Shown here piece after piece: positions 6,408 through 13,428 of a stretch of DNA of 46,929 bases. The translations under genes were made by a program, and so were the position numbers. The stretch is from a virus. The stretch covers positions 1 to 46,929 of the IMG/VR virus record IMGVR_UViG_3300033153_007039, one strand, 5' to 3'. Position 1 is the first letter of the stretch, and the number at the start of each line of letters is the position of its first letter. A model generated the notes under the pieces. It had not been told where the DNA came from, ran no database searches, and saw only the letters and a list, made by a program, of their open reading frames with translations.

Positions 6408-6811
6408 TTGAAGAAGTAAAACAAACATATGAAGAACCAGAAGAATTAACCCCAAATAATGTGGTTTATTATTCAAATACATACAAAGAATTAAGGGCTT
6501 TAGATGATAAGAAATGGAAAACTTATGCAATCTTGCTGAAAGCTAAACGATTTCTAAGAGAAGGGTGCATAGAGTATTCAAAAGAGAAAAAATGCTATCT
6601 CTGCCTTCCTATTAAGGGCTACAATAAGACTACATATGAAATCAAAAGTTTAAAAGATAGACAATTTGAGTGTAATTGTCAATTTTATCAAAGAGTAGTC
6701 AAAAAACAAAATATTCCAGGACTTATTTGCTCGCACATCTGTGCTTTAAAATTACAATTAAAGATTTGGAATTGGAATAGAAGAAAAGACAAGGAGAAAT
6801 ATGAAAATTAA
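6404..6811 (+). CDS. SWIM zinc-finger protein (2)
   Basis: The protein has 135 residues from ATG 6404 (an in-frame GTG at 6395 is possible). An acidic N-terminus is followed by a beta-rich middle (CIEYSKEKKCYLCLPIKG) and a SWIM motif, FECNCQFYQ...CSH, near residue 90-115. This layout (beta strands and then SWIM) is like phage and transposase-linked SWIM proteins. Partner and target are unknown. Confidence 0.7.
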   Translation: MIEEVKQTYEEPEELTPNNVVYYSNTYKELRALDDKKWKTYAILLKAKRFLREGCIEYSKEKKCYLCLPIKGYNKTTYEIKSLKDRQFECNCQFYQRVVKKQNIPGLICSHICALKLQLKIWNWNRRKDKEKYEN

Positions 6812-6956
6812 AATAAATATTGAATTTAAATTGAAAAATCTTTTTGATTACAAGCATTTAAAACAAATAATTAAAGTTTATATGAGAACTATAGTTCATA
6901 AGTTTAATTTAAAAGGTTTTAAGATAGATTTTATTACCGAAAAATCTAATAGATAG
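6801..6956 (+). CDS. Small basic protein, unknown
   Basis: The 51-residue frame overlaps the end of the SWIM gene and is preceded by AGGAGAAAT, a fair ribosome-binding site. It is Lys/Ile/Phe-rich and probably helical. No motif is visible. Confidence 0.4.
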   Translation: MKIKINIEFKLKNLFDYKHLKQIIKVYMRTIVHKFNLKGFKIDFITEKSNR

Positions 6957-7021
6957 CAGTTCAAGAAGGAAAAATTTATTATCTTTGTCATGATTGTCAT
7001 AATAGAAAGAAATAAATAGTC

Positions 7022-7067
7022 TTTTTCTTTATATATATTGAACAACCATAGTTGTGCAACGATTAAA
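7022..7067 (+). promoter_or_regulatory. Promoter with palindromic operator
   Basis: A TATA box (TTTATATATA, about 7028-7037) is followed by ACAACCATAGTTGTGC, in which ACAAC (7042-7046) pairs with GTTGT (7051-7055). An inverted copy with one mismatch in 16 lies at 14445-14460. It sits over the expected transcription start of the HTH gene, so autoregulation is possible. Confidence 0.45.
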
Positions 7068-7617
7068 ATGGTAAAAACATGCGATCAAACTAAATGTTGA
7101 GGGACTTTCTCATTCAGCCATTGCTGATAAGCTAAATGAAGAATTTAATTCTGATATTTCTAAAGAAAATGTATTTAATTATTTAAAAAGAAATAAAAAT
7201 AAATCATTTCAAATATTAAAGGATACAAAAGACTTTGATCAAAAATTGGCTAAAACTTATTTTGATACTTTAAATCAAATAAATACTTTAAATAGTGAAT
7301 TATGGAAATTCTTTTATGAGATTAAAGCAGAACCAGAACTTAAAGATAAAATCATCAAATGCTCTAAATGTGGAAGAAGTATGGTTTTCCAGGCTCAAAG
7401 TTATGGATTGCTTTTAAAAACAGCAGAACAAATCCTTAAATCCATAGATCATGTAGATAAAGTAATGGGGAAATTAAAAGGAGAAAATTTAACTATAAAT
7501 TATAATATTGTAGATATGTCTAAAAAGCTTCAAATTGCTATGCCTCAATTATTTCATAATGCCGAAAGGCAAGGAATAATAAGAATTCTTAATAAAAAAA
7601 GATTAAAAGAATTATGA
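7068..7617 (+). CDS. HTH DNA-binding protein with zinc pair, start frameshifted (possible small terminase)
   Basis: A continuous protein is recovered only if one A is removed from the A5 run at 7073-7077: then ATG 7068 reads through MVKHAIKLNVEGLSHSAIADKL into the open frame to 7617, about 182 residues. As it stands the frame opens without a start until TTG 7246. Residues about 8-45 form a helix-turn-helix (GLSHSAIADKLNEEFNSDIS). Further on are a CSKCG pair and helical segments. HTH plus helical C-terminus is the usual plan of small terminase subunits, and no other candidate is seen, but it is far from the large subunit. A simple regulator is equally possible. Confidence 0.5.
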
Positions 7618-7778
7618 CAGAAGAAAGACCAAAATTATGTGAATATGCACATATTTGTGATTATGCTGATGATGATTGTTATGAAGATGATGGAATTAAA
7701 AAATATTGTCCTCATTATAGGAGGTTAAATGAAACCGAAAAGAGTTCTGAAATATTCTCCAATGGAAGAAGGAGATAA
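7614..7778 (+). CDS. Small Cys-containing acidic protein
   Basis: This 54-residue protein starts in an ATGA overlap with the preceding stop. Cys at residues 9, 15, 22 and 32 (CEYAHIC...C...YCPHY) could bind one zinc. It overlaps the next gene by 50 bases in another frame. Function is unknown. Confidence 0.5.
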   Translation: MTEERPKLCEYAHICDYADDDCYEDDGIKKYCPHYRRLNETEKSSEIFSNGRRR

Positions 7779-7932
7779 AAGATTTATTCCTTATTGTGAT
7801 TATCAACATCATAGGGGAATAATTAAATATCAATTACATCATAGGGGAATAATTAAATATCAATTCTATCCAACTTGTAAAAAAAGAGAATGCAGACATT
7901 TGATAAGACTTTCACTTGTTAATAGATTATAA
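7729..7932 (+). CDS. Small zinc-binding-type protein with internal duplication
   Basis: The protein has 67 residues, and the start is firm (AGGAGGTTAAATG). One Cys (PYCDY) lies before and two Cys plus a His (PTCKKRECRH) after a 10-residue sequence that is duplicated in tandem. The duplication lengthens the loop between the putative metal ligands and is probably recent, because the DNA copies are almost identical. The gene ends 6 bases into the convergent RuvB-like gene. Confidence 0.6.
   Translation: MKPKRVLKYSPMEEGDKRFIPYCDYQHHRGIIKYQLHHRGIIKYQFYPTCKKRECRHLIRLSLVNRL
7807..7866 (+). repeat. 30-bp tandem duplication
   Basis: The units 7807-7836 and 7837-7866 are identical except for the last base. 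They lie in frame inside a zinc-type small gene and add ten residues (HHRGIIKYQL/F). Confidence 0.9.
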
Positions 7933-9006
7933 TTCTTCCAAAACTTCTGAATAATTATTCTCATAACTTTCAGAAACTCCTACATCATTTCCAAAAGATA
8001 GAAAATCAATCTCATCAGGAGAAATACCTTCTACTATTTTATCTGCAATAAAATTCACTAATTCCAAATATCTTTTTCCAAACTTATCTCTTATTTCTGG
8101 ATTTTCTCTTAAATAAGTGTGTGCTAATGTTATTTCATCCATAGTTTTTTCACTATGTTCCTTCTCACTTTCTTTTTGTAATTCTTCATAAGAAACATTT
8201 TTGAAATTGGGTGCTAATTCTCTCCCTCTTGAACTAATCAAAATTACTCCTTTTCTAATTAAGTCAGGTTCTATATCTAATTTAATGTAATTCTCACTTC
8301 GTCGTAAGACTAAACTTAAATTTCTTAAACTTGCTTTCTTTATTGAATTAAGATGTTTTATATATTTTTCTTGTTCATCAGATAATCCAGAATAAATATT
8401 AATCTTCATTAATCTGAACACTTTAGTCAAATTCTTTTCATTTTTCTCTCCATATAATTCAACATATTCAATAATCTTTTTTAAAATTCTAATATTAAGT
8501 GTATAATTTATTAGATAACCTATACACTTATCATTTAATCCAATCTTTTTTAAGATTTTAGTTAAAGTTTCTTCATCAGGCTCATCAAATTCAATTCTCA
8601 TAAATCTATCCATTAATGGTTTGGGTAATCTTTCAGGTTCAGTTGTTGTTCCAATAAATGTAATATTCTTTAAGATATGCCTTTTTCCATCATCATAAAT
8701 TTCATTATCTTGAATAGCAGAATAAATAATTTCACTTACCTTTTCTGGAAGATTATGAATCTCATCAATTAAGATAATAGCATCATTTTTCGCTGAAAGC
8801 ATTAAAGTGATAATTTTCCTTTTACTCATAGCCCCATTTAAATAAATAAAAGGTTTTTTAGTTTCACAAGCAATCATCTTAGATGAATTATGAGAGATTA
8901 TTCCATTTGAAAGTATAAAATTCTTATTATCTTCAACAGATAAATCATACATATCTACTTCTTTAGAAGTAAATCTTATTTTTTCAATTTTAATCCTTTG
9001 TTCCAT
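7927..9006 (-). CDS. RuvB-like AAA+ ATPase, C-terminal half, preceded by split-intein C part
   Basis: The 359-residue frame begins with about 40 residues of an intein C-terminus: VDMYDLSVEDNKNFILSNG then ISHN, followed by Ser as +1 residue. The extein that follows is RuvB-like: Walker B IILIDEIHNLP (DEIH at residues 81-84), sensor 1 FIGTTTEPE, arginine-finger stretch LMDRF. A winged-helix end (SDEQEKYIKHLN...LIRKGVILISSRGRELAP) lines up with the RuvB C-terminal domain. A further 85 residues are extra. RuvB drives Holliday-junction branch migration in bacteria. Walker A lies in the separate gene at 9425-9922, so function requires protein trans-splicing. It is the last gene of the leftward operon and overlaps the HNH gene by 31 bases. 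Confidence 0.8.
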   Translation of the reverse strand: MEQRIKIEKIRFTSKEVDMYDLSVEDNKNFILSNGIISHNSSKMIACETKKPFIYLNGAMSKRKIITLMLSAKNDAIILIDEIHNLPEKVSEIIYSAIQDNEIYDDGKRHILKNITFIGTTTEPERLPKPLMDRFMRIEFDEPDEETLTKILKKIGLNDKCIGYLINYTLNIRILKKIIEYVELYGEKNEKNLTKVFRLMKINIYSGLSDEQEKYIKHLNSIKKASLRNLSLVLRRSENYIKLDIEPDLIRKGVILISSRGRELAPNFKNVSYEELQKESEKEHSEKTMDEITLAHTYLRENPEIRDKFGKRYLELVNFIADKIVEGISPDEIDFLSFGNDVGVSESYENNYSEVLEEL

Positions 9007-9703
9007 GGTTTTCTTTCTTTGTTCCAGTGTTCTTTTCCTTGTAAATTGTTTAAATTTTTAAGATGACATTTTTGAGAACAATAGATTTTCTTTCCTTTAA
9101 TTGCATAAAATTCTTTATGGCATACAGGACAAATCTTTTTCTTACTTTCCCTATATTTTTTCCATTTTTCCTTCATCATTTTACTTTGATTAGTTCTATT
9201 TTGCATATCTCTCTTATGTTGTTTTATATGACAAGATTGACATAAAACCATTAAATTTTCTATTTTGTTGTTAAAAGGATTTTTATCAATATGATGGACA
9301 ATTAAATCAAAATTATCATTTGTTTTTTCTTTCCCACAAATCATACATTTCCATTTAAAATTAGATTTTGCTATTTTTAAATAGTTTTTTCTATTTCCTT
9401 TCTTTGATTTTGGATTTCTTGCTATCATTCTACATATAATAAATAGTCGCTTGTATTTAAATCTTTTGTTTTAATAATTTGTCTTTTATTATCTCTAATA
9501 ATAAACCATTTATGTTCAGGGCTACATTTTAACCAACCTTTTTTAGTATGAATTATACATAGTTGCTTTTTTCCTGCATAACTTAATTGTGCTTTTTTAC
9601 TTTCAATTTTCTTTTTATTAAAATTATATGATAAAACCTCTTTTATTTTCTCTATTGGTTTTAATCCATTTGGAGTTTTAATTAAAGTTCCTTTAGGCAT
9701 ACA
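8887..9703 (-). other. Split intein interrupted by a free-standing HNH gene
   Basis: The intein N part occupies 9428-9703 (92 residues, Cys1 in CMPKGTLIKTPNGLKPIE, block B-like CSPEHKW). The C part is 8887-9006 (40 residues, ending HN before Ser+1). The two parts are in different genes, and between them lies a complete HNH nuclease gene whose ATG overlaps the N-part stop (ATGA). The sizes 92 and 40 are those of natural split inteins. The insertion point is one residue after the Walker A Lys-Thr, a favoured intein site. This is the fractured-gene layout described for some environmental phage genes. Confidence 0.8.
8976..9428 (-). CDS. HNH homing endonuclease inside fractured RuvB gene
   Basis: The protein has 150 residues. 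The HNH site is CMICGKEK...LIVHHIDKNPFNNKIENLMVLCQSCHIKQH at residues about 32-80. A second zinc ribbon (CPVCHKEFYAIKGKKIYCSQKC) follows, and the end is a PWNKG DNA-contact motif near the C-terminus. That is the plan of group I intron or intein-linked homing nucleases. Its start overlaps the stop of the intein N half and its end overlaps the start of the intein C half, so it is translated as a separate protein. It is expected to mobilise the split intein into an intein-free allele. Confidence 0.8.
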   Translation of the reverse strand: MIARNPKSKKGNRKNYLKIAKSNFKWKCMICGKEKTNDNFDLIVHHIDKNPFNNKIENLMVLCQSCHIKQHKRDMQNRTNQSKMMKEKWKKYRESKKKICPVCHKEFYAIKGKKIYCSQKCHLKNLNNLQGKEHWNKERKPWNKGLKLKK

Positions 9704-9922
9704 ATAAGTCTTTCCTGTTCCTGCATAACCACTAAATAACAAATTCCTTCTTTCACCTTTTTTCAATTTCTCTAAAATTAATTTCATAAAAACTTCTTGT
9801 TTTGGAGTAAAAACTACATCAGAGAATTTAGGTTCTTCAATTATCTCTCCAATCTCCTCTTCTTTTTCTTCATTTTCATTAACAAATTGTTTTTTTCCAA
9901 AATAATCTATAATCCATCCCAT
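9425..9922 (-). CDS. RuvB-like AAA+ ATPase, N-terminal half, followed by split-intein N part
   Basis: The protein has 165 residues. Residues 1-73 are extein: a variable acidic start, a PKFSDVVFTPKQEVFMKLI segment as before RuvB P-loops, and Walker A GYAGTGKT at residues 65-72. Cys74 then opens an intein N-domain that runs to the stop. The extein cannot bind and hydrolyse ATP alone, because Walker B and sensor residues are in 7927-9006. The start is ATG 9922, inside the end of the small zinc gene at 9907-10041. Homopolymer error cannot easily explain the split, because both downstream genes have proper starts exactly at the breaks. Confidence 0.8.
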   Translation of the reverse strand: MGWIIDYFGKKQFVNENEEKEEEIGEIIEEPKFSDVVFTPKQEVFMKLILEKLKKGERRNLLFSGYAGTGKTYCMPKGTLIKTPNGLKPIEKIKEVLSYNFNKKKIESKKAQLSYAGKKQLCIIHTKKGWLKCSPEHKWFIIRDNKRQIIKTKDLNTSDYLLYVE

Positions 9923-10041
9923 AATTTTTCTCTATTAATCTCCTTAAATTTATAATGTCCTATTTTTTTAGAGTGTCTTAAACACCATCCAAAATAAACA
10001 TATTCTTTTTTACACTTCTTACATCTAAATCTTTTTTTCAT
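9907..10041 (-). CDS. Small zinc-ribbon protein
   Basis: This 44-residue protein (MKKRFRCKKCKKEY..., then C and H in GWCLRH) looks like a C2CH ribbon with a basic surface. It overlaps genes on both sides by 16-17 bases, consistent with a compact operon. Function is unknown. Confidence 0.5.
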   Translation of the reverse strand: MKKRFRCKKCKKEYVYFGWCLRHSKKIGHYKFKEINREKLWDGL

Positions 10042-11203
10042 TTTTCTCCACAATAATCTTTACAGGATAGCCATATTTTGAGTATAAAGCATCCTTTAAT
10101 CTTGCTGATAATCTTTCAATATCTTTTTCTACATATTCTAAATCTCTTTTTCTATACTCTTTTGTATCTTTCTCAAATTTCTTTTTAGTTTCATCATTTA
10201 AAGGAATTTCTTTGATTGTTATGTTTTCTTTAGAGTATCCATCCTCAATTAAAAGTTTCATCATCCAATCAATCATCTTTTGTTTATTTCCTTCAAAACT
10301 TTCAGAACCTGCCCCACCAAGAATACCCTCATAATCTCCTTCATAATATGCAGAAATATGTGGAATAGGAGAATAATTCTGAAACTTTTTAGAACAAGTA
10401 TTTCCTTTTTTATCTTTTTCCAGATTATTATAACTTAAATCGTGTTTAAGCACAATTACAATCTTCTTATCTTTTAATTTATTAAATTCTTTTCTTTGTT
10501 CTTTCCTTTTGTCAATAATCTCAATCTTATAATTATCTGAGTGCTTTAAATATAATTGTTGTATTTCTACATCTGCTTTATCATCATCAATAGGAGAACT
10601 TGAACCTTCATTATGCCCTTCAAAACCAACAGAAGTAAATCTATCCCCCTTTAAATGTAATGGCTTTCCAATACCTTTTCCATTTTTATAATCTTTGTAA
10701 ATATCAGTAGAATAATAACTATACTCAACCTCAATTTTTCCTTTTCTTTTAGATTTCTTTTTGTTTAATCTATAATTATGTAGTTTTGCTTTTTCAAGAG
10801 TATTCATTTCATCATACTCTAAAGTTTTTAATTCTTTAATATCTTTTAAGGGTTTTCCTTTTACTTTATAGGAGTTATCTTTAATCTCCTCTAATGTTGT
10901 TCTTTCAACTTTATCTTTATGATTTAAAACATCAACAAAACATTCGTGTCTTTTACCTGTAATGCTCTTAACCCACTCTACTTCTGCCCCTCTATAAGCC
11001 CTTTCAATCTCTTTCTCAAATTCCTCTTTACTCACACCGATTTTAGGATTAGTTTTTTTATTAGGATAATGTGCTATCCTTTGAATAACCATATCATCAT
11101 CAAAGGCACTATCATCATCAACATCAAATCCACTATCAACTACTTTACATTTAACAACTCTTTTTTCTATTTCAACACCAAAACTTTCTAATCCTACTTG
11201 CAT
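10025..11203 (-). CDS. Large hypothetical protein, early operon
   Basis: At 392 residues this is the longest unknown in the leftward operon. The N-terminus is acidic (DVDDDSAFDDD), the middle is a Lys-rich alpha/beta region, and the C-terminal third has a Gly-rich phrase (YYEGDYEGILGGAGSES) and a helical end (LEYVEKDIERLSARLKDAL). The strand KKIVIVLKHDLSY could belong to a Rossmann- or nuclease-like sheet, but no catalytic signature is clear. The start follows AAGAGGTTG at a suitable distance. Its place before a RuvB-like gene suggests replication or recombination work; that is context only. Confidence 0.7.
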   Translation of the reverse strand: MQVGLESFGVEIEKRVVKCKVVDSGFDVDDDSAFDDDMVIQRIAHYPNKKTNPKIGVSKEEFEKEIERAYRGAEVEWVKSITGKRHECFVDVLNHKDKVERTTLEEIKDNSYKVKGKPLKDIKELKTLEYDEMNTLEKAKLHNYRLNKKKSKRKGKIEVEYSYYSTDIYKDYKNGKGIGKPLHLKGDRFTSVGFEGHNEGSSSPIDDDKADVEIQQLYLKHSDNYKIEIIDKRKEQRKEFNKLKDKKIVIVLKHDLSYNNLEKDKKGNTCSKKFQNYSPIPHISAYYEGDYEGILGGAGSESFEGNKQKMIDWMMKLLIEDGYSKENITIKEIPLNDETKKKFEKDTKEYRKRDLEYVEKDIERLSARLKDALYSKYGYPVKIIVEKNEKKI

Positions 11204-11256
11204 TTTATCAACCTCTTAATAAAAAAATAAAAAAATAAAAAAAATAATTAAAATTT

Positions 11257-11598
11257 TTATCCTAATTTCCACTTAACAATTAACTTTTCAATTAGTTCTT
11301 TACTTTCTTTTGTTTTTCCTAAAATATGAAGTTCGTTCGCTTTGTCTAAAAGAACCTCTGGATTTTTTAAAGTCCATTTAGATACAACCTCAATCTCTCC
11401 CTTATAATTAATGTTATAACCCTCTTGTAGTTTAATTTTCTTTTTTTCTTTCTCTAAAATCTTAATTTGTTTATTAAGAGATTTCCACTTAACTAAAATC
11501 GGTTTAAACTTCTTTTTAATTTTAAGCAAATCTTTTTCTAATTGTTTGTGATATTTTTCTTTTATTAATTCTTTAATCTTTTCAAATTTTCTTTCCAT
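11257..11598 (-). CDS. Coiled-coil protein
   Basis: The protein has 113 residues. The first 60 form a long Lys/Glu helix with heptad character (IKELIKEKYHKQLEKDLLKIKKKF...), followed by a short beta stretch and another helix. The start is preceded by the GAAAGGGGGTTAAA leader typical of this operon. Family unknown. Confidence 0.65.
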   Translation of the reverse strand: MERKFEKIKELIKEKYHKQLEKDLLKIKKKFKPILVKWKSLNKQIKILEKEKKKIKLQEGYNINYKGEIEVVSKWTLKNPEVLLDKANELHILGKTKESKELIEKLIVKWKLG

Positions 11599-11652
11599 TT
11601 TAACCCCCTTTCAATATTTTAAATCAAAAGAGAAAACTAAAAAAAATAATAA

Positions 11653-11820
11653 TTAATCGTTTTCTCTTTGTTCTCTTATTTGTTCTAATGCCTGTTCTAA
11701 AAAGATTTCTTCTGCTTGACTTTCAGACATAGTAATCATATCTTTTTCAAAATCTTTATCTGCTCTTAAATCCCTTTCTAATTCATAGAGATAATCTAAA
11801 TCAACAAATTCAGTTTCCAT
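11653..11820 (-). CDS. Small acidic protein
   Basis: The 55-residue product is strongly acidic and probably helical (ELERDLRADKDFEKDM...EEIFLEQALEQIREQREND). It overlaps the upstream gene by 11 bases. No motif is seen; the acidic composition would suit a protein-inhibiting or DNA-mimic role, but nothing shows it. Confidence 0.55.
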   Translation of the reverse strand: METEFVDLDYLYELERDLRADKDFEKDMITMSESQAEEIFLEQALEQIREQREND

Positions 11821-11974
11821 TTTGATAACACTCTAATTGTTGTTTCTCTATTGTATCAAAAACATCTTCAATTTTTAACTTAACGAAGTCATTTAAGGTA
11901 TCTTTCAATTCCTCTAAAACTTGACATTTTTCACAATTTTCTTGATGTTCTACTAAATCGTTTCCACTTGTCAT
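11810..11974 (-). CDS. Small CxxC protein
   Basis: The product has 54 residues, with CEKC near residue 14 and a third Cys near the end, in a helical acidic context. It starts four bases inside the end of the preceding gene. It may be a zinc-bridged helical dimer. Function unknown. Confidence 0.55.
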   Translation of the reverse strand: MTSGNDLVEHQENCEKCQVLEELKDTLNDFVKLKIEDVFDTIEKQQLECYQNGN

Positions 11975-12561
11975 TTTACTTTAACTTCAATCTTTTCAGA
12001 ATACATATCAAATATTTCACTCTCACTACTTCTATTAACATTACTCTCATAAGCATTTTCTTTTTCTGTTAAGGTTGTGTAGTTTCCTAAAAGTTCGTGT
12101 ATTTGAATATCTAACTTACCCCAACATAAAACCATTATGAGATATTTCTTATAAGGCAATATAAAACTTTCATAAACCTTAAATCCATTTCCATTAGTAA
12201 ATAAGAATTTTATGATTTTCTGTTTTTTTAGGATTTCACTTCTTAATTTATCGCAATCAATCACATAATAAGTTTCAATAATCATATCTTTTAGTTCATC
12301 AGGATTAACATATTCAAAATCTCCTTCCTCAACTTCTTTTGTTCTTTGAAGTTTCCTTCTTGGTTTTCCATTAACTAATTTAAAAACTTCATATTTATCA
12401 ATCTCTCTTTCTCCACAGAAGTATTTTTTAATCCTTCTATCACACTTACATCTAATTAAATTGCCTTCTTCATCACAATCAACAAATTTCTCTCTCTCTT
12501 TCTCAACTTTGTTGATTCTGCATTTAAATCTCCCAATCCTTAACTTATTCCAACTACTCAT
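11971..12561 (-). CDS. Possible Ku-like protein
   Basis: The protein has 196 residues. Order of elements: an early beta region with CKCDRRIKKYFCGEREI, a KYEVFKLVNGK strand pair, FEYVNPDELKDMIIETYYVIDCDKL, and then KIIKFLFTNG...LIMVLCWGKLDI. The sequence order recalls bacterial Ku (VDLEEIDPIYFEKTYYL..., then a barrel strand and LRFADEI). Identity is low and I judge only by pattern. Ku holds broken DNA ends and would fit next to recombination genes. The alternative is an unrelated beta-barrel protein. It overlaps the upstream gene by 4 bases. Confidence 0.4.
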   Translation of the reverse strand: MSSWNKLRIGRFKCRINKVEKEREKFVDCDEEGNLIRCKCDRRIKKYFCGEREIDKYEVFKLVNGKPRRKLQRTKEVEEGDFEYVNPDELKDMIIETYYVIDCDKLRSEILKKQKIIKFLFTNGNGFKVYESFILPYKKYLIMVLCWGKLDIQIHELLGNYTTLTEKENAYESNVNRSSESEIFDMYSEKIEVKVK

Positions 12562-12755
12562 TTTCCTTGTAAAACTGCTACTTGTTGAGATATATCTTTA
12601 TCTGCAACTTGATGAAATCTATCTTTAATCTCAACAGGTAAACTACTACTATCTGTCAAAATCTTAAAATCCTCTAAAACTTGTATCCTACTTTCTGGAT
12701 TTTCAAAACATTTAGATTTCTCATATTCGTTTTTTAATATTTCTTGTTCTGTCAT
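12558..12755 (-). CDS. Small helical protein
   Basis: The 65-residue product has a good start: GAAAGGGGGTTAAA before ATG 12755. It is helical and charged with one Cys; no family is recognised. It stands first after an AT-rich gap that may hold an internal promoter. Confidence 0.55.
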   Translation of the reverse strand: MTEQEILKNEYEKSKCFENPESRIQVLEDFKILTDSSSLPVEIKDRFHQVADKDISQQVAVLQGK

Positions 12756-12889
12756 TTGAGTTTAACCCCCTTTCAATTTGGTTTTAATTAATAAATATAT
12801 AAGTTTAATTTTTAATATCAATATCTCTAACTTTGATTTTTTACCTATTTTAAATTTAAAAAAAAATATAAAAAATAAAAATAATTTCT
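12756..12889 (-). promoter_or_regulatory. AT-rich gap with possible internal promoter (leftward)
   Basis: Between genes lies a stretch of A/T runs containing, on the minus strand, AACTTATATATTTATT near 12790-12805, a plausible TATA box about 40 bases before the start at 12755. The A-rich end near 12850-12890 may be the 3' end of the transcript from upstream. Confidence 0.35.
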
Positions 12890-12985
12890 TTATTCTGTTT
12901 CTTTTACATCTGTTTCTGTGTCGTCTTTAACTTCTTCTTCCTTTTCTTCTGTTTCTGTTTCAGATTTTTGTTCTTCTTCACTCAT
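12890..12985 (-). CDS. Acidic micropeptide
   Basis: ATG 12985 follows a clear AAGGGGGTTAAAA site and opens a 31-residue peptide made mostly of Glu, Asp, Thr, Ser and Lys (SEEEQKSETETEEKEEE). The frame is open further upstream to ATG 13090, which would add a hydrophobic, basic N-terminus of 35 residues. No ribosome site is seen there, so I take the short form. Confidence 0.4.
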   Translation of the reverse strand: MSEEEQKSETETEEKEEEVKDDTETDVKETE

Positions 12986-13086
12986 TTTTTTAACCCCCTT
13001 GTAATTTAAATCATTTAAAGCCACTCTAACGACTTTTTTTAATGCTTTTAATGGTTTAATTAACCAAAATAAAAAAAAATAAAAAA

Positions 13087-13428
13087 TCAATATAATTGAA
13101 TTATAAAGCCATCTGTATTTTCAATTTTAATTAATGTGGTTTTGTTTTCAATTTCTTCTAATACTGCTTTTTCAAAATCTTCTTTATCATCAAAATCTTC
13201 TTTATCAATATCGGTAGAATAATTATTTAAATACTCTTCTAAATTTTGATATTCACAATATTCACAGCATAAAGCAATAATGTCAAGCTCTATTTTAGTA
13301 TCTGATTCTTCTTCATAACTTTCAAGGTAATCAAATAAAGCTCTTTTTCCTGCATAACTAAAATTATTAGTTCTATCCATATCTCTAAATCTATCACAAA
13401 ATACATTAAAACTTATTTCTTCTTTCAT
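13087..13428 (-). CDS. Conserved phage/plasmid-type small acidic protein
   Basis: The 113-residue protein contains a core I recall from many bacterial and phage small proteins of unknown role: FSYAGKRALFDYLESYEEES, KIELDIIALCCEYCEYQ, LEEYLNNY, and a C-terminal DGFIIQLY. It is strongly acidic. The start is preceded by GAAAGGGGGTTTAAA. The spread of this family over bacterial mobile elements makes its presence in an archaeal virus a sign of gene exchange. Function is not established to my knowledge. Confidence 0.7.
   Translation of the reverse strand: MKEEISFNVFCDRFRDMDRTNNFSYAGKRALFDYLESYEEESDTKIELDIIALCCEYCEYQNLEEYLNNYSTDIDKEDFDDKEDFEKAVLEEIENKTTLIKIENTDGFIIQLY

Noticed and set aside
7927-9922. 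Explaining the three-part RuvB locus as two simple frameshift errors
   Set aside because: Each downstream gene has its own ATG placed exactly at the break, the HNH protein is complete by itself, and the intein parts have standard split lengths; two random errors would not give this.
10946-11191. Plus-strand frame opposite the 392-residue gene
   Set aside because: Low-complexity Phe/Ile-rich translation and no ribosome site; the minus-strand gene has normal composition and signals.
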